The notes beneath the pieces are model-generated. The model was not told where the DNA came from. It saw only the letters and a list, made by a program, of their open reading frames with translations, and did no database searches. Made by a program: the position numbers and the translations under genes. 64,000 nt of DNA, taken from Streptomyces alfalfae. Its GTDB lineage: Bacteria > Actinomycetota > Actinomycetes > Streptomycetales > Streptomycetaceae. Below, piece after piece: positions 26,190 to 37,294 of this stretch (position 1 is its first letter; the number at the start of each line of letters is the position of its first letter). The stretch lies in the NCBI RefSeq assembly GCF_004127445.1, contig NZ_QEXM01000037.1:124001-188000 (forward strand), in the 5' to 3' direction.

Positions 26190-27218
26190 TCAGTGCGAGG
26201 ACGCCTCCGGAGCGCCGCCCCGGCCCGGCCCCTGGAACGCGTCGAGGATCATCTCGGCCGCCGACGTGGCCGTCAGCGTGCCCTCCCGGACGCGCTGTTC
26301 GAGCTCCGGGGCCACCCGGCGGACCTCGGCGTGGTCGCGGAGCCTGCCGAGCAGTTCGTCCCGCACCATCGACCACGTCCAGTCGATCTGCTGGTCGCGG
26401 CGCTTGGCGGCGAGGCGCCCCGTCGAGTCGAGCAGCGTGTGGTGCTGTTCGAGCCGCTCCCAGAGCGTGTCGAGACCACTCGACTCCCGCGCGCTGCACG
26501 TCAGGACCGGCGGCGTCCACGCGGCGTCGCTGGGGTGCATCAGACGCAGCGCGCCCGCGAGTTCGCGGGCCGCCGAGCGGGCGTCCCTCTCGTGCGGGCC
26601 GTCGGCCTTGTTCACGGCGATGACGTCCGCGAGTTCGAGGACGCCCTTCTTGATGCCCTGGAGCTGGTCGCCCGTGCGGGCGAGGGTGAGCAGCAGGAAC
26701 GTGTCGACCATGTTCGCGACGGCCGTCTCCGACTGCCCGACGCCCACGGTCTCCACGAGCACCACGTCATACCCCGCGGCCTCCATCACCACGATCGACT
26801 CGCGGGTCGCCTTGGCGACCCCGCCGAGCGTCCCGGCGGAGGGGGAGGGCCGCACGAACGCGGCCGGGTCGAGCGAGAGCCGCTCCATCCTGGTCTTGTC
26901 ACCCAGGATGGAGCCGCCCGTGCGCGTGGAAGACGGGTCGACGGCGAGCACCGCCACGCGGTGCCCGAGCGAGGTGAGCATCGTGCCGAGCGCGTCGATG
27001 AACGTGGACTTCCCCACGCCCGGCACCCCGCTGATGCCGATGCGCCGCGCGCGCCCGCTGTGCGGGAGCAGCTCGGTCAGCAACCGCTGCGCGAGCAGCC
27101 GGTGCTGGGGCCGGGTCGACTCGACGAGGGTGATGGCGCGCGCGACGAACGCGCGCTTCCCGTCGAGGACGCCCTTGGCGTACGCGTCGATGTCGATCGT
27201 GACAGGCAGGGGGCTCAC
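26190..27218 (-). CDS. meaB: Methylmalonyl-CoA mutase-associated GTPase MeaB
   Basis: 342 residues, G3E-family GTPase that protects and reactivates methylmalonyl-CoA mutase. Walker A is GVPGVGKST, then the switch/Walker B region (ETVGVGQSE) and NKADG for guanine binding. It lies 4 bases downstream of the mutB stop in the same operon, the common order mutA-mutB-meaB. Confidence 0.93.
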   Translation of the reverse strand: MSPLPVTIDIDAYAKGVLDGKRAFVARAITLVESTRPQHRLLAQRLLTELLPHSGRARRIGISGVPGVGKSTFIDALGTMLTSLGHRVAVLAVDPSSTRTGGSILGDKTRMERLSLDPAAFVRPSPSAGTLGGVAKATRESIVVMEAAGYDVVLVETVGVGQSETAVANMVDTFLLLTLARTGDQLQGIKKGVLELADVIAVNKADGPHERDARSAARELAGALRLMHPSDAAWTPPVLTCSARESSGLDTLWERLEQHHTLLDSTGRLAAKRRDQQIDWTWSMVRDELLGRLRDHAEVRRVAPELEQRVREGTLTATSAAEMILDAFQGPGRGGAPEASSH

Positions 27219-27222
27219 CGGC

Positions 27223-29423
<2,201 letters not shown>

Positions 29424-29424
<1 letters not shown>

Positions 29425-31271
29425 TACGCCACTCCCATGCGGTCGAGGGTGGAGGAGAGCACGGCCACGGCGTCGCAGCCGGCGTGGACGCAGGTGTCGA
29501 CGCCGTCGTACTCACCGCGCCCCGCGAGGAACACGTGCTCGGCGCCCGCGTCCTTGAGGGCCCCGGCCACCGCCGCGGCCTGCTCGGCGTAGAGCGCGTC
29601 GCTCGAACAGATGACCGCCATTCGTGCGCCGGAGGTCAGGAAGGCGTCGGCGGCCGTCGCCGCGTCCACCGTGACCGGCTCGTGCACGGTCTCGATGCCG
29701 CCCGCCTGGAAGAGGTTCGCGGCGAAACCGGCGCGCGCGGTGTGCGCGGCGGCCGGGCCGAGCGCCGCGAGGAACACCTTCGGACGCGCCCCGGCCGAGA
29801 CGAGGTGCGCGTCGGAGCGGGCGCGCAGGGCTTCGTACGCCTCATCGCGCCGGACCCGCGGCAGCCCGCCGGCCGGTGCGGCGGGGGCGGCCTCGCGCTC
29901 CACGGGCCACTCGTCGAGGTGCGGGAACTCGCTGACGCCGGTGATCGGTTCGCGGCGCCGGGCCAGCTTCTCGCTGCGCGCCGCCCAGGTCGCGGCGAGG
30001 CGGTCGCCGACCATCCCGGAGCGCAGGGCGGCGGCCTGGCCGCCCGCACCCTCGATCTCCTGGAAGAACGCCCACGCGGCTTGCGCGAGTTCGTCGGTGA
30101 GCCGCTCCACGTACCAGGAGCCGCCCGCCGGGTCGATCACACGGGCCAGGTGGGACTCGTCGATGAGGATGGTGGAGGTGTTGCGGGCGATGCGGCGCGC
30201 GAAGGCGTCCGGCAGGCCGAGCGAGTGGTCGAAGGGCAGCACGGTGACCGCGTCGGCGCCGCCGACCCCGGCCCCCAGGCAGGCCACCGTCGTGCGGAGC
30301 ATGTTCACCCACGGGTCGCGGCGGGTCATCATCACCGGCGACGTCACCGCGTGCTGACGCTGCGCCCCGGCGGCGGCGGAGCCGCACACCTCGGCCACAC
30401 GCGCCCAGAGGCGGCGCGCGGCACGGAGCTTGGCGATGGTCAGGAACTGGTCGGCGGTGGCCGCGTAGCGGAACTCCAGCTGGGCACAGGCCTCCGGCAC
30501 GGAGAGCCCGGCCGCCGTCAGCCCGCGCAGGTAGGCGACGCCGGTCGCGAGGGACGCGCCCAGCTCCTGCGCGGCCGAGCCGCCCGCCTCGTGGTACGGC
30601 AGCGCGTCCACGGCGAGTGCCCGCAGGCCCGGGTACTCCCGCGCGCACACCCGCGCCAGCTCGACGGCGTCGGCGGCGTCCAACGCCTCGCCCGAGCGGG
30701 CCTCGTGGCCGAGCACGTCGGCGCCGAGCGTGCCGCGGACGGAGTCCTTCGTGACGCCCGCGGCCTCGTACAACGCGAACAAGGCACGTGCCGCCGGGGC
30801 GAATTCGGCGCCCGCGTCGAGCGCGACGGCCGCGAGGTCGAGGTAGACGCCGTCCAGCGCCCGGGGGAGCGCGGAGACGGGCACGCCGTTCGCGCCCACG
30901 CCGAGCCACAGCGAGGTGACGCCGTTCTCCAGGTCGGCGAGCACGGCTTCGTTGGTGCGCACGGGGTCGGCGCTCGCGTGCCGCTGCCGTACGTCCCAGC
31001 CGGCGGGGGCGCTGCCGCCGGGTGTGCCGCCTCGTACGAAGGGGGCGAATCCGGGGTGGCCCGCGGCGGGCGCGGCGTCACGGGAGGTGTACAGGGGGCG
31101 GGTGATGAGCCCGTCCTCGAGTGCGGTGGACAGCGCTTCCTCGGCGGCCGTCCCCGATACGTCCTTACCCGACTTGCGCAGCACGCCTTCCACCAGGCGC
31201 TGCCACTGCTCATGGGTCGCATCAGGGAACTCGGCGGCCAGGGAAAGCCCGTCGTCAGGCAGGACCGTCAT
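29424..31271 (-). CDS. mutA: Methylmalonyl-CoA mutase, small subunit
   Basis: 615 residues with the same barrel fold as MutB (AHRRDPWVNMLRT; DPAGGSWYVE) but a degenerate cobalamin domain lacking DxHxxG, as expected for the non-catalytic subunit. It is first in the mutA-mutB-meaB operon. About 150 bases upstream contain no obvious riboswitch. Confidence 0.94.
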
Positions 31272-31421
31272 GCCCTGATGCTAGGGCTCAACCCGTGGCA
31301 CGCGGTGCCACCACAGGCTGTGACCTTGCCCTCTTCTGGACGCCCTTGATCTCGGACGAGCGGACGGCTAGTGGATCTCCGGCGCACGGGGAACGACAGG
31401 CGCGCAGGGGGACGGCGAGCG

Positions 31422-31456
31422 CGAGGGCCCCGGGGTGGCGCACCCCGGGGCCCTCG
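31422..31456 (-). terminator. Perfect hairpin terminator after purB
   Basis: A 16 base-pair stem CGAGGGCCCCGGGGTG (31422-31437) with loop GCG and its exact complement (31441-31456), 37 bases beyond the purB stop on the minus strand. It separates purB from mutA. Confidence 0.75.
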
Positions 31457-31492
31457 TCCCGACATCCCGTGGAGCCATGTGCTCCGGAAGGG

Positions 31493-32935
31493 TCAGAGGA
31501 TCGCGCCCGGCGTGTAGGCGGCGGCCTCCGGGTGCTGCTTGAGCAGGGCCTCGATCTGCGCGACCACGGTGGCGACCTGGTCGCTCGCCGCACCCGTGAA
31601 CGACAGCTTGTCGGCCATCAGCTCGTCGAGCCGCGCCCGGTCCAGCGGGATACGGGAGTCCGCGGCGAGCTTGTCCAGGAGTTCATTGCGCTCGACGCCC
31701 TGCTCGCGCATCGCGAGCGCGGAGGCGACCGCGTTCTCCTTGATGGCCTCGTGGGCCTCCTCGCGGCCGACGCCCGCCCGCACCGAGGCCATGAGGACCT
31801 TGGTGGTGGCGAGGAAGGGGAGGTAGCGGTCCAGCTCGCGCGCGACGACGGCGGGGAAGGCGCCGAACTCGTCGAGGACGGTCAGGAACGTCTCCAGGAG
31901 CCCGTCCAGCGCGAAGAACGCGTCGGGCAGGGCGACCCGGCGCACGACCGAGCAGGAGACGTCGCCCTCGTTCCACTGGTCGCCCGCCAGCTCGCCGGTC
32001 ATCGAGGCGTAGCCGCGCAGGATGACGGTGAGGCCGTTGACGCGCTCGCAGGAGCGGGTGTTCATCTTGTGCGGCATCGCGGACGAGCCGACCTGGCCCG
32101 GCTTGAAGCCCTCGGTGACCAGCTCGTGCCCCGCCATCAGGCGGATCGTCTTGGCGAGCGAGGAGGGCGCGGCGGCGATCTGCACGAGGGCGGTGACGAC
32201 CTCGTAGTCGAGGGAGCGCGGGTAGACCTGGCCGACCGAGGTGAAGGCGCGGTCGAAGCCGAGGTGCCCGGCGATGCGGCCTTCCAGGTCGGTCAGCTTG
32301 TCGGCGTCGCCGCCGAGCAGGTCCAGCATGTCCTGGGCGGTGCCGACCGGGCCCTTGATGCCGCGCAGCGGGTAGCGGCCGAGGAGGTCGTCGAGGCGGC
32401 GGTAGGCGGCGAGCAGTTCGTCGGCGCCGGTCGCGAAGCGCTTGCCCAGCGTCGTCGCCTGCGCGGCGACGTTGTGGGAGCGGCCCGCCATGACCAGCTC
32501 GCCGTACTCACCCGCGAGCCGGCCGAGCCGGGCGAGGACGGCGACGGTACGGCCGCGGATCAGCTCGAGGGAGAGGCGGATCTGGAGCTGCTCGACGTTC
32601 TCGGTGAGGTCGCGCGAGGTCATGCCCTTGTGGACGTGCTCGTGCCCGGCGAGGGCGTTGAACTCCTCGATGCGGGCCTTCACGTCGTGGCGCGTGACCT
32701 TCTCGCGCTCGGCGATGGAGGCCAGGTCGACCTGGTCGAGCACGCGCTCGTAGTCGGCGATGGCGGCGTCGGGGACCTCGATGCCGAGGTCCTTCTGCGC
32801 GCGCAGCACGGCGAGCCAGAGCTGGCGCTCCAGCCTCACCTTCTGCTCGGGCGACCAGAGCGTGGCGAGCTCGGCGGAGGCATAACGTCCGGCGAGGACG
32901 TTCGGGATACGGGGCTTTGCGGGCGCGGCAGTCAC
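31493..32935 (-). CDS. purB: Adenylosuccinate lyase
   Basis: 480 residues, fumarase/aspartase superfamily; splits SAICAR and adenylosuccinate in purine synthesis. The signature loop is SSAMPHKMN, with HEHVHKGMTSRDLTEN (His-bearing) and RSHNVAAQATTLGKR. The start is GTG 32935, with TAGAAT at 32944-32949 and only 8 bases to the GTG, so the message may be leaderless. Confidence 0.95.
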   Translation of the reverse strand: MTAAPAKPRIPNVLAGRYASAELATLWSPEQKVRLERQLWLAVLRAQKDLGIEVPDAAIADYERVLDQVDLASIAEREKVTRHDVKARIEEFNALAGHEHVHKGMTSRDLTENVEQLQIRLSLELIRGRTVAVLARLGRLAGEYGELVMAGRSHNVAAQATTLGKRFATGADELLAAYRRLDDLLGRYPLRGIKGPVGTAQDMLDLLGGDADKLTDLEGRIAGHLGFDRAFTSVGQVYPRSLDYEVVTALVQIAAAPSSLAKTIRLMAGHELVTEGFKPGQVGSSAMPHKMNTRSCERVNGLTVILRGYASMTGELAGDQWNEGDVSCSVVRRVALPDAFFALDGLLETFLTVLDEFGAFPAVVARELDRYLPFLATTKVLMASVRAGVGREEAHEAIKENAVASALAMREQGVERNELLDKLAADSRIPLDRARLDELMADKLSFTGAASDQVATVVAQIEALLKQHPEAAAYTPGAIL

Positions 32936-33011
32936 GTGACCTGATTCTACTGGGCATTCATGCAGGCCAGCGCAACGCCCCCGTTCGTCGGAAACTACGA
33001 GTGGGGCCCGC

Positions 33012-33791
33012 CTAGACGCGCGGGTCCTCCCAGGGCAGCAGGTCGGGGCGCTTGGGCGGCAGACCGTCGCCGGAGGAGCGGCCGGTCAGGCGGCGCACGA
33101 TCCACGGCGCGAGGTGCTGCCGGGCGAACCGGACGTCGGACACGCGGCGCGCGGCCCACCTCGGCGGGGCGGTCTCGCCCAGCGGGGCCCGCCAGTCCTC
33201 CTCGGGCGGGTAGCCGATGGCCTGCCACACGGCCTCGGCGATCCTGCGGTGCCCCTCCGCGGTGAGGTGCAGCCGGTCGACGTCCCAGAGCCGCTGGTCG
33301 CCGAGGACGGTCGCGCCGTACAGGTCCACGACCAGGGCGTCGTGCCGCGCGGCCAGGTTGTCGATGTGGGTGAACAGCGCCTCCATGCGGGGGCGGAACC
33401 GCTCCATCACGGGGCCGTTCCGGCCGGGGCTGCGCATCAGCACGAGCTGCTTGCACGAGGGCACGAGCCGTTCGACGGCCTCTTCGAGGAGGTCGCAGAC
33501 GCGGTTCATGTCGCACTTGGGGCGCAGCGTGTCGTTCAGGCCGCCCACCAGCGTGACCACGTCGGCCTGCATCTCCGCGGCGACGCCCACCTGCTCGGCG
33601 ACGATCTGGCCGATGAGCTTCCCGCGCACCGCGAGGTTCGCGTACCGGAAGCCGGGGCTCTGGGCGGCCATCCGGCCGGCCAGGATGTCGGCCCAGCCGC
33701 GGTAGGTGCCGTCGGGCAGGAGGTCGGACATGCCCTCGGTGAAGGAGTCGCCGACCGCGACGAGACTGTTGTACTTGGCATTCATCTGCAT
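33012..33791 (-). CDS. SGNH/GDSL hydrolase
   Basis: 259 residues. Block I GDSFTEG carries the Ser nucleophile, GGLNDT gives the oxyanion Asn, and DRLHLT supplies the Asp/His pair. Probably an esterase/lipase or deacetylase on an unidentified substrate; no signal peptide. ATG 33791 is preferred; ATG 33785 is two codons on. Confidence 0.88.
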   Translation of the reverse strand: MQMNAKYNSLVAVGDSFTEGMSDLLPDGTYRGWADILAGRMAAQSPGFRYANLAVRGKLIGQIVAEQVGVAAEMQADVVTLVGGLNDTLRPKCDMNRVCDLLEEAVERLVPSCKQLVLMRSPGRNGPVMERFRPRMEALFTHIDNLAARHDALVVDLYGATVLGDQRLWDVDRLHLTAEGHRRIAEAVWQAIGYPPEEDWRAPLGETAPPRWAARRVSDVRFARQHLAPWIVRRLTGRSSGDGLPPKRPDLLPWEDPRV

Positions 33792-33837
33792 GGCGCCTGC
33801 GATGGTATCCCGCCCGGGGGCCGGACGTCGTGCCTCC

Positions 33838-34020
33838 TCACTGCCGACCGTCCGGCCGCGCTGCTCGGCCCGCGCCGGGGCCTTTCCGGTCCGTGAGATG
33901 GGCCACCAGGGTCTCGCCGATCTCCGCGAACGCCTCGATCTGCTCGGGCCTGAGCAGGTCGATGAAGTACCGGCGCACCGACTCCACGTGCGCCGTCCTC
34001 ACGGCGATCGGCGCCTCGGA
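33838..34020 (-). pseudogene. MarR-family regulator remnant (C-terminal part)
   Basis: The frame encodes a segment like the final helices of MarR regulators (HVESVRRYFIDLLRPEQIEA, then FAEIGETLVAHLTD) but no winged HTH. Upstream residues in the frame (34021-34113) are Arg/Pro/Gly-rich and not homologous, and the CorC-type gene ends at 34137, so the missing N-terminal two-thirds have been lost. Confidence is moderate because only about 50 residues match. Confidence 0.55.
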
Positions 34021-34094
34021 GGCCGGAGCGAAAGGCCCCGGCCTCACGGAGCGGCGCCTGGAGAGCAGGCCGGCGCCGCCGCACGGATGACGCC

Positions 34095-34130
34095 GACCGG
34101 CCGGCCCCGTCACGCGGGACCGGCCGGCCC
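34095..34130 (-). terminator. Hairpin after the CNNM/CorC genes
   Basis: Two copies of GACCGGCCGGCCC (34095-34107 and 34118-34130), which are self-complementary, can form a stem of about 11 pairs with one bulge. It lies just past the stop at 34137 on the minus strand. Confidence 0.5.
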
Positions 34131-34136
34131 CCGGTG

Positions 34137-35150
34137 TCAGACCGGCTGGCCGAACAGTTCTCGCAGCACGTCCTCCATCGTGACCATGCCGGCGAGGCGG
34201 CCGTCGGAGCCGAGGACCGCGGCCACGTGCGTCCGGGTGCCGCGCATCGCGGTCAGGACGTCGTCCAGCGGCGTCGTCTCGCGCACCTGCGCGATCTTGC
34301 GCATGTCCGGCACCCGGAACGGCAGGTCCCGCGGCATGCGGTCGAGCGCGTCCTTGACGTGCAGATAGCCGACGATGCGACGGCCCGCGTCCACCACGGG
34401 GAAACGGGAGAACCCGGACTCCGCGGAGAGCCGCTCAAGGCCCTCGGGAGTGACGCCCACGCGCGCGTAGACGACGTCCTCCAGCGGCAGGACCACGTCC
34501 CTGACGGGGCGGCGGCCCAGCTCCAGCGCGTCGTGCAGCCGCTCCTGCGCGCGGTCGTCGAGCAGGCCCGCGTCACCGGAGTCCTTGACCATGCGGGCCA
34601 GGTCCTCGTCGGAGAAGCTCGCCGACACCTCGTCCTTGGCCTCCACCCGCAGCAGCTTCAGCAGACCGTTGGCGAACGCGTTGATCGCGAAGATCACCGG
34701 CCGCAGCGCCCTCGCGAGCGCCACGAGGGGCGGCCCGAGCAGCAGCGCCGTCCGCACCGGCTCCGCGAGCGCGATGTTCTTCGGCACCATCTCGCCGAGC
34801 AGCATGTGCAGATACGTCGCCACGGCCAGCGCGATGACGAACGAGATCGGGTGGACCAGGCCGTGCGGCACGCCCACCCCGTCGAACACGGGCTCAAGGA
34901 GGTGCGCGATCGCGGGCTCCGCGACGACGCCGAGCACCAGGGTGCACAGCGTGATGCCCAGCTGGGCGGCCGCGAGCAGCGCGGAGACGTGCTTGAGCCC
35001 CCACATCACGCTCTTGGCGCGCCGGTCGCCGTCCTCGGCGTAGGGCTCGATCTGGCTGCGGCGCACGGAGATGAGCGCGAACTCGGCGCCCACGAAGAAC
35101 GCGTTGACGACGAGCGTCGCCAGGCCGATCAGCAACTGGATGGCGGTCAT
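34137..35150 (-). CDS. CNNM/CorC-type membrane protein, tandem copy 2
   Basis: 337 residues: DUF21 transmembrane domain (three to four helices, e.g. LLIGLATLVVNAFFVGAEF; ALLAAAQLGITLCTLVLG) and a paired CBS domain (PVVDAGRRIVGYLHVKDAL; AVLGSDGRLAGMVTMEDVL). It lacks the C-terminal CorC/HlyC domain seen in its neighbour. The ATG overlaps the preceding stop (GTGA/ATGA type, 35147-35150), so the two are coupled. CNNM relatives transport or sense Mg2+. Confidence 0.88.
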   Translation of the reverse strand: MTAIQLLIGLATLVVNAFFVGAEFALISVRRSQIEPYAEDGDRRAKSVMWGLKHVSALLAAAQLGITLCTLVLGVVAEPAIAHLLEPVFDGVGVPHGLVHPISFVIALAVATYLHMLLGEMVPKNIALAEPVRTALLLGPPLVALARALRPVIFAINAFANGLLKLLRVEAKDEVSASFSDEDLARMVKDSGDAGLLDDRAQERLHDALELGRRPVRDVVLPLEDVVYARVGVTPEGLERLSAESGFSRFPVVDAGRRIVGYLHVKDALDRMPRDLPFRVPDMRKIAQVRETTPLDDVLTAMRGTRTHVAAVLGSDGRLAGMVTMEDVLRELFGQPV

Positions 35151-36478
35151 CGGGCGTCCTCCTGCTCATCGGCGGGCTTCGGGGCGTGCAACAGGACGCG
35201 CGCCGCGCGCCGCCCCGTGGCGTCCTGGACGACCAGGCGCCAGCCGCCGACCTCGAAGCTGTCGCCCTCGGCGGGAATCCGGCCGAGCTCGGTCGCGACG
35301 AGCCCGGCGAGCGTCTCGTAGGGCCCCTCGGGCGCGCGCAGGCCGACCCGCGCGAGCTGGTCCGTGCGGGCGGCGCCGTCGGCGGACCACAGCGTCCTGC
35401 CGTCCTCGTCGGTGCCCGCGGTGGCGATGTCGGGCGTCTCGTGCGGGTCGTGCTCGTCGCGCACCTCGCCGACGACCTCCTCGACGATGTCCTCCAGGGT
35501 CGCGACCCCGGCGGTGCCGCCGTACTCGTCGATGACCACGGCCATCGTGCGCTTGCCGGAGAGCCGGTCGAGCAGGCGGTCGACGGTCAGCGACTCCGGC
35601 ACGAGCAGCGGCTCGCGCATCATCTCGGCGACCGACGCGCGTGGCCTGCGCTCGGCCGGTATGGCGAGGACGTCCTTGATGTGCGCCACGCCGACGACCG
35701 AGTCGAGGTTGCCGCGGTAGACGGGGAACCGGGACAGGCCGGTCGCGCGCGTGGCGTTCGCGACGTCCTCGCAGGTGGCGTGCACGTCGAGGGCGATGAC
35801 CTGCACGCGGGGCGTCATCACGTTCTCCGCGCTGAGGTCGACGAGGTTCAGCGTACGGACGAACAGCTCGGCGGTGTCCGCCTCCAGCGCGCCCTCCCTG
35901 GCGGAGTGCCGGGCGAGGGCCACGAGCTCCTTGGGACCGCGCGCGGAGGCCAGCTCCTCGGCGGGCTCGATGCCGAAGCGGCGTACGGAACGGTTCGCGG
36001 TGTTGTTCAGGTGCGCGATGAACGGCCGGAAGGCCGCGCTGAACAGCCGCTGGGGCGTCGCCACCCGCTTGGCGACGGCGAGCGGTGAGGAGATCGCCCA
36101 GTTCTTGGGGACCAGCTCGCCGATGACCATCAGGAAGACCGTCGACAGCGCCGTGCCGATGACCAGGGCCACCGAGGACGACGCCGAACGGGGCAGACCG
36201 ATGCCGTGCAGCGGGCCCGAGATCAGCTTGGCGATCGAGGGCTCGGAGAGCATGCCGACGACGAGGTTGGTGACCGTGATGCCGAGCTGGGCTCCGGAGA
36301 GCTGGAAGGTGAGGTTCTTGACCGCCTTGAGGGCGCCGGCGGCGCCGCGCTCGCCGCGTTCGACGGCTCGCTCCAGCTCACTGCGCTCGACGGTCGTGAG
36401 GGAGAACTCCGCCGCGACGAAGACACCACAGGCCAGGCAGAGCAGCACCGCCACGAGGAGCAGGAGCACTTCGGTCAT
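35147..36478 (-). CDS. CNNM/CorC-type hemolysin-family protein, tandem copy 1
   Basis: 443 residues: DUF21 membrane domain (VLLCLACGVFVAAEFSLTTV; FLMVIGELVPKNWAI), CBS pair (RFPVYRGNLDSVVGVAHIKDVL; AVVIDEYGGTAGVATLEDIV) and C-terminal CorC/HlyC FAD-like domain (FEVGGWRLVVQDATGRR). First gene of the tandem pair. RBS GGAGG precedes ATG 36478. 247 bases upstream hold no gene. Confidence 0.9.
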   Translation of the reverse strand: MTEVLLLLVAVLLCLACGVFVAAEFSLTTVERSELERAVERGERGAAGALKAVKNLTFQLSGAQLGITVTNLVVGMLSEPSIAKLISGPLHGIGLPRSASSSVALVIGTALSTVFLMVIGELVPKNWAISSPLAVAKRVATPQRLFSAAFRPFIAHLNNTANRSVRRFGIEPAEELASARGPKELVALARHSAREGALEADTAELFVRTLNLVDLSAENVMTPRVQVIALDVHATCEDVANATRATGLSRFPVYRGNLDSVVGVAHIKDVLAIPAERRPRASVAEMMREPLLVPESLTVDRLLDRLSGKRTMAVVIDEYGGTAGVATLEDIVEEVVGEVRDEHDPHETPDIATAGTDEDGRTLWSADGAARTDQLARVGLRAPEGPYETLAGLVATELGRIPAEGDSFEVGGWRLVVQDATGRRAARVLLHAPKPADEQEDAR

Positions 36479-36725
36479 CGGGTCACCTCCGTCCCATGAT
36501 CGGACAGGGTGGGGAGGAACGCGCGATGTCGGGTACTGGGAGGCTCGCCCATGGGCGGACGCTCACACCTTTCGATCGAGGGTACGGGTGACCACTCCAT
36601 GGTAAAGGATCAGCAAAGCCGCTCGTGCGCGTCGGTGGGTTCAGACTGCTCATCCCGCCCGTGTACCCGGCCCGCGCCCGCATCCGCGCCCCGAATCGTG
36701 ACGTGCGGCACGGCCGGCCGGGCGC

Positions 36726-37151
36726 TCACCCCGCGAGGTGCTTCACCCACCGCGACCACTGGGGCTCCGGGGCGTAGCCCGCCGCGCGCCAGGTGTGGTG
36801 GGCGAGTTCGTTGCGGTCGAGGACCATGGCGTCGCCGCGCCGTCCCCCGAGGCGGACGAAGCGCTCCTCCGCCGCGGCCAGCAGCGCGGAGCCGACGCCC
36901 CGGCGGCGGTGCCCGGGGTGGACGGCCAGGCGGTACAGATGGCAGCGCCAGCCGTCGAAGCCCGCGATGACCGTCCCCACGAGCTCCCCGCGCCGCTCGG
37001 CGAGGATCAGCGCCTCGGGGTCACGGCCGACGAGCCGCTCCACGCCGGCGCGGTCGTCACTGATGCTCGTCCCCTCGGCGGCCACCTTCCAGAAGGCGAG
37101 CACGGCGTCGAGGTCACCGGGCCCGGCGGCCCGTATCCGAAGATCGTCCAT
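36726..37151 (-). CDS. GNAT family N-acetyltransferase
   Basis: 141 residues. The acetyl-CoA loop is HPGHRRRGVGSALLAAAEE; the N-terminus MDDLRIRAAGPGDLDAV fits the fold. ATG 37151 is chosen over 37160. Acceptor unknown; no partner gene. Confidence 0.85.
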   Translation of the reverse strand: MDDLRIRAAGPGDLDAVLAFWKVAAEGTSISDDRAGVERLVGRDPEALILAERRGELVGTVIAGFDGWRCHLYRLAVHPGHRRRGVGSALLAAAEERFVRLGGRRGDAMVLDRNELAHHTWRAAGYAPEPQWSRWVKHLAG

Positions 37152-37294
37152 GGGCGCCATCCCACCACCGGGGCGGGCGGGGCGCGCGAGGTTTTCAGGA
37201 TGCGGACGGCGGGGGCAGAAGAGGCGGCAGACCCGCGTGAGCCTGCCGCGCGGGCGGAGGGAGGAGTCTGGGCTCCGGGACGCGTCCCCGCGCC

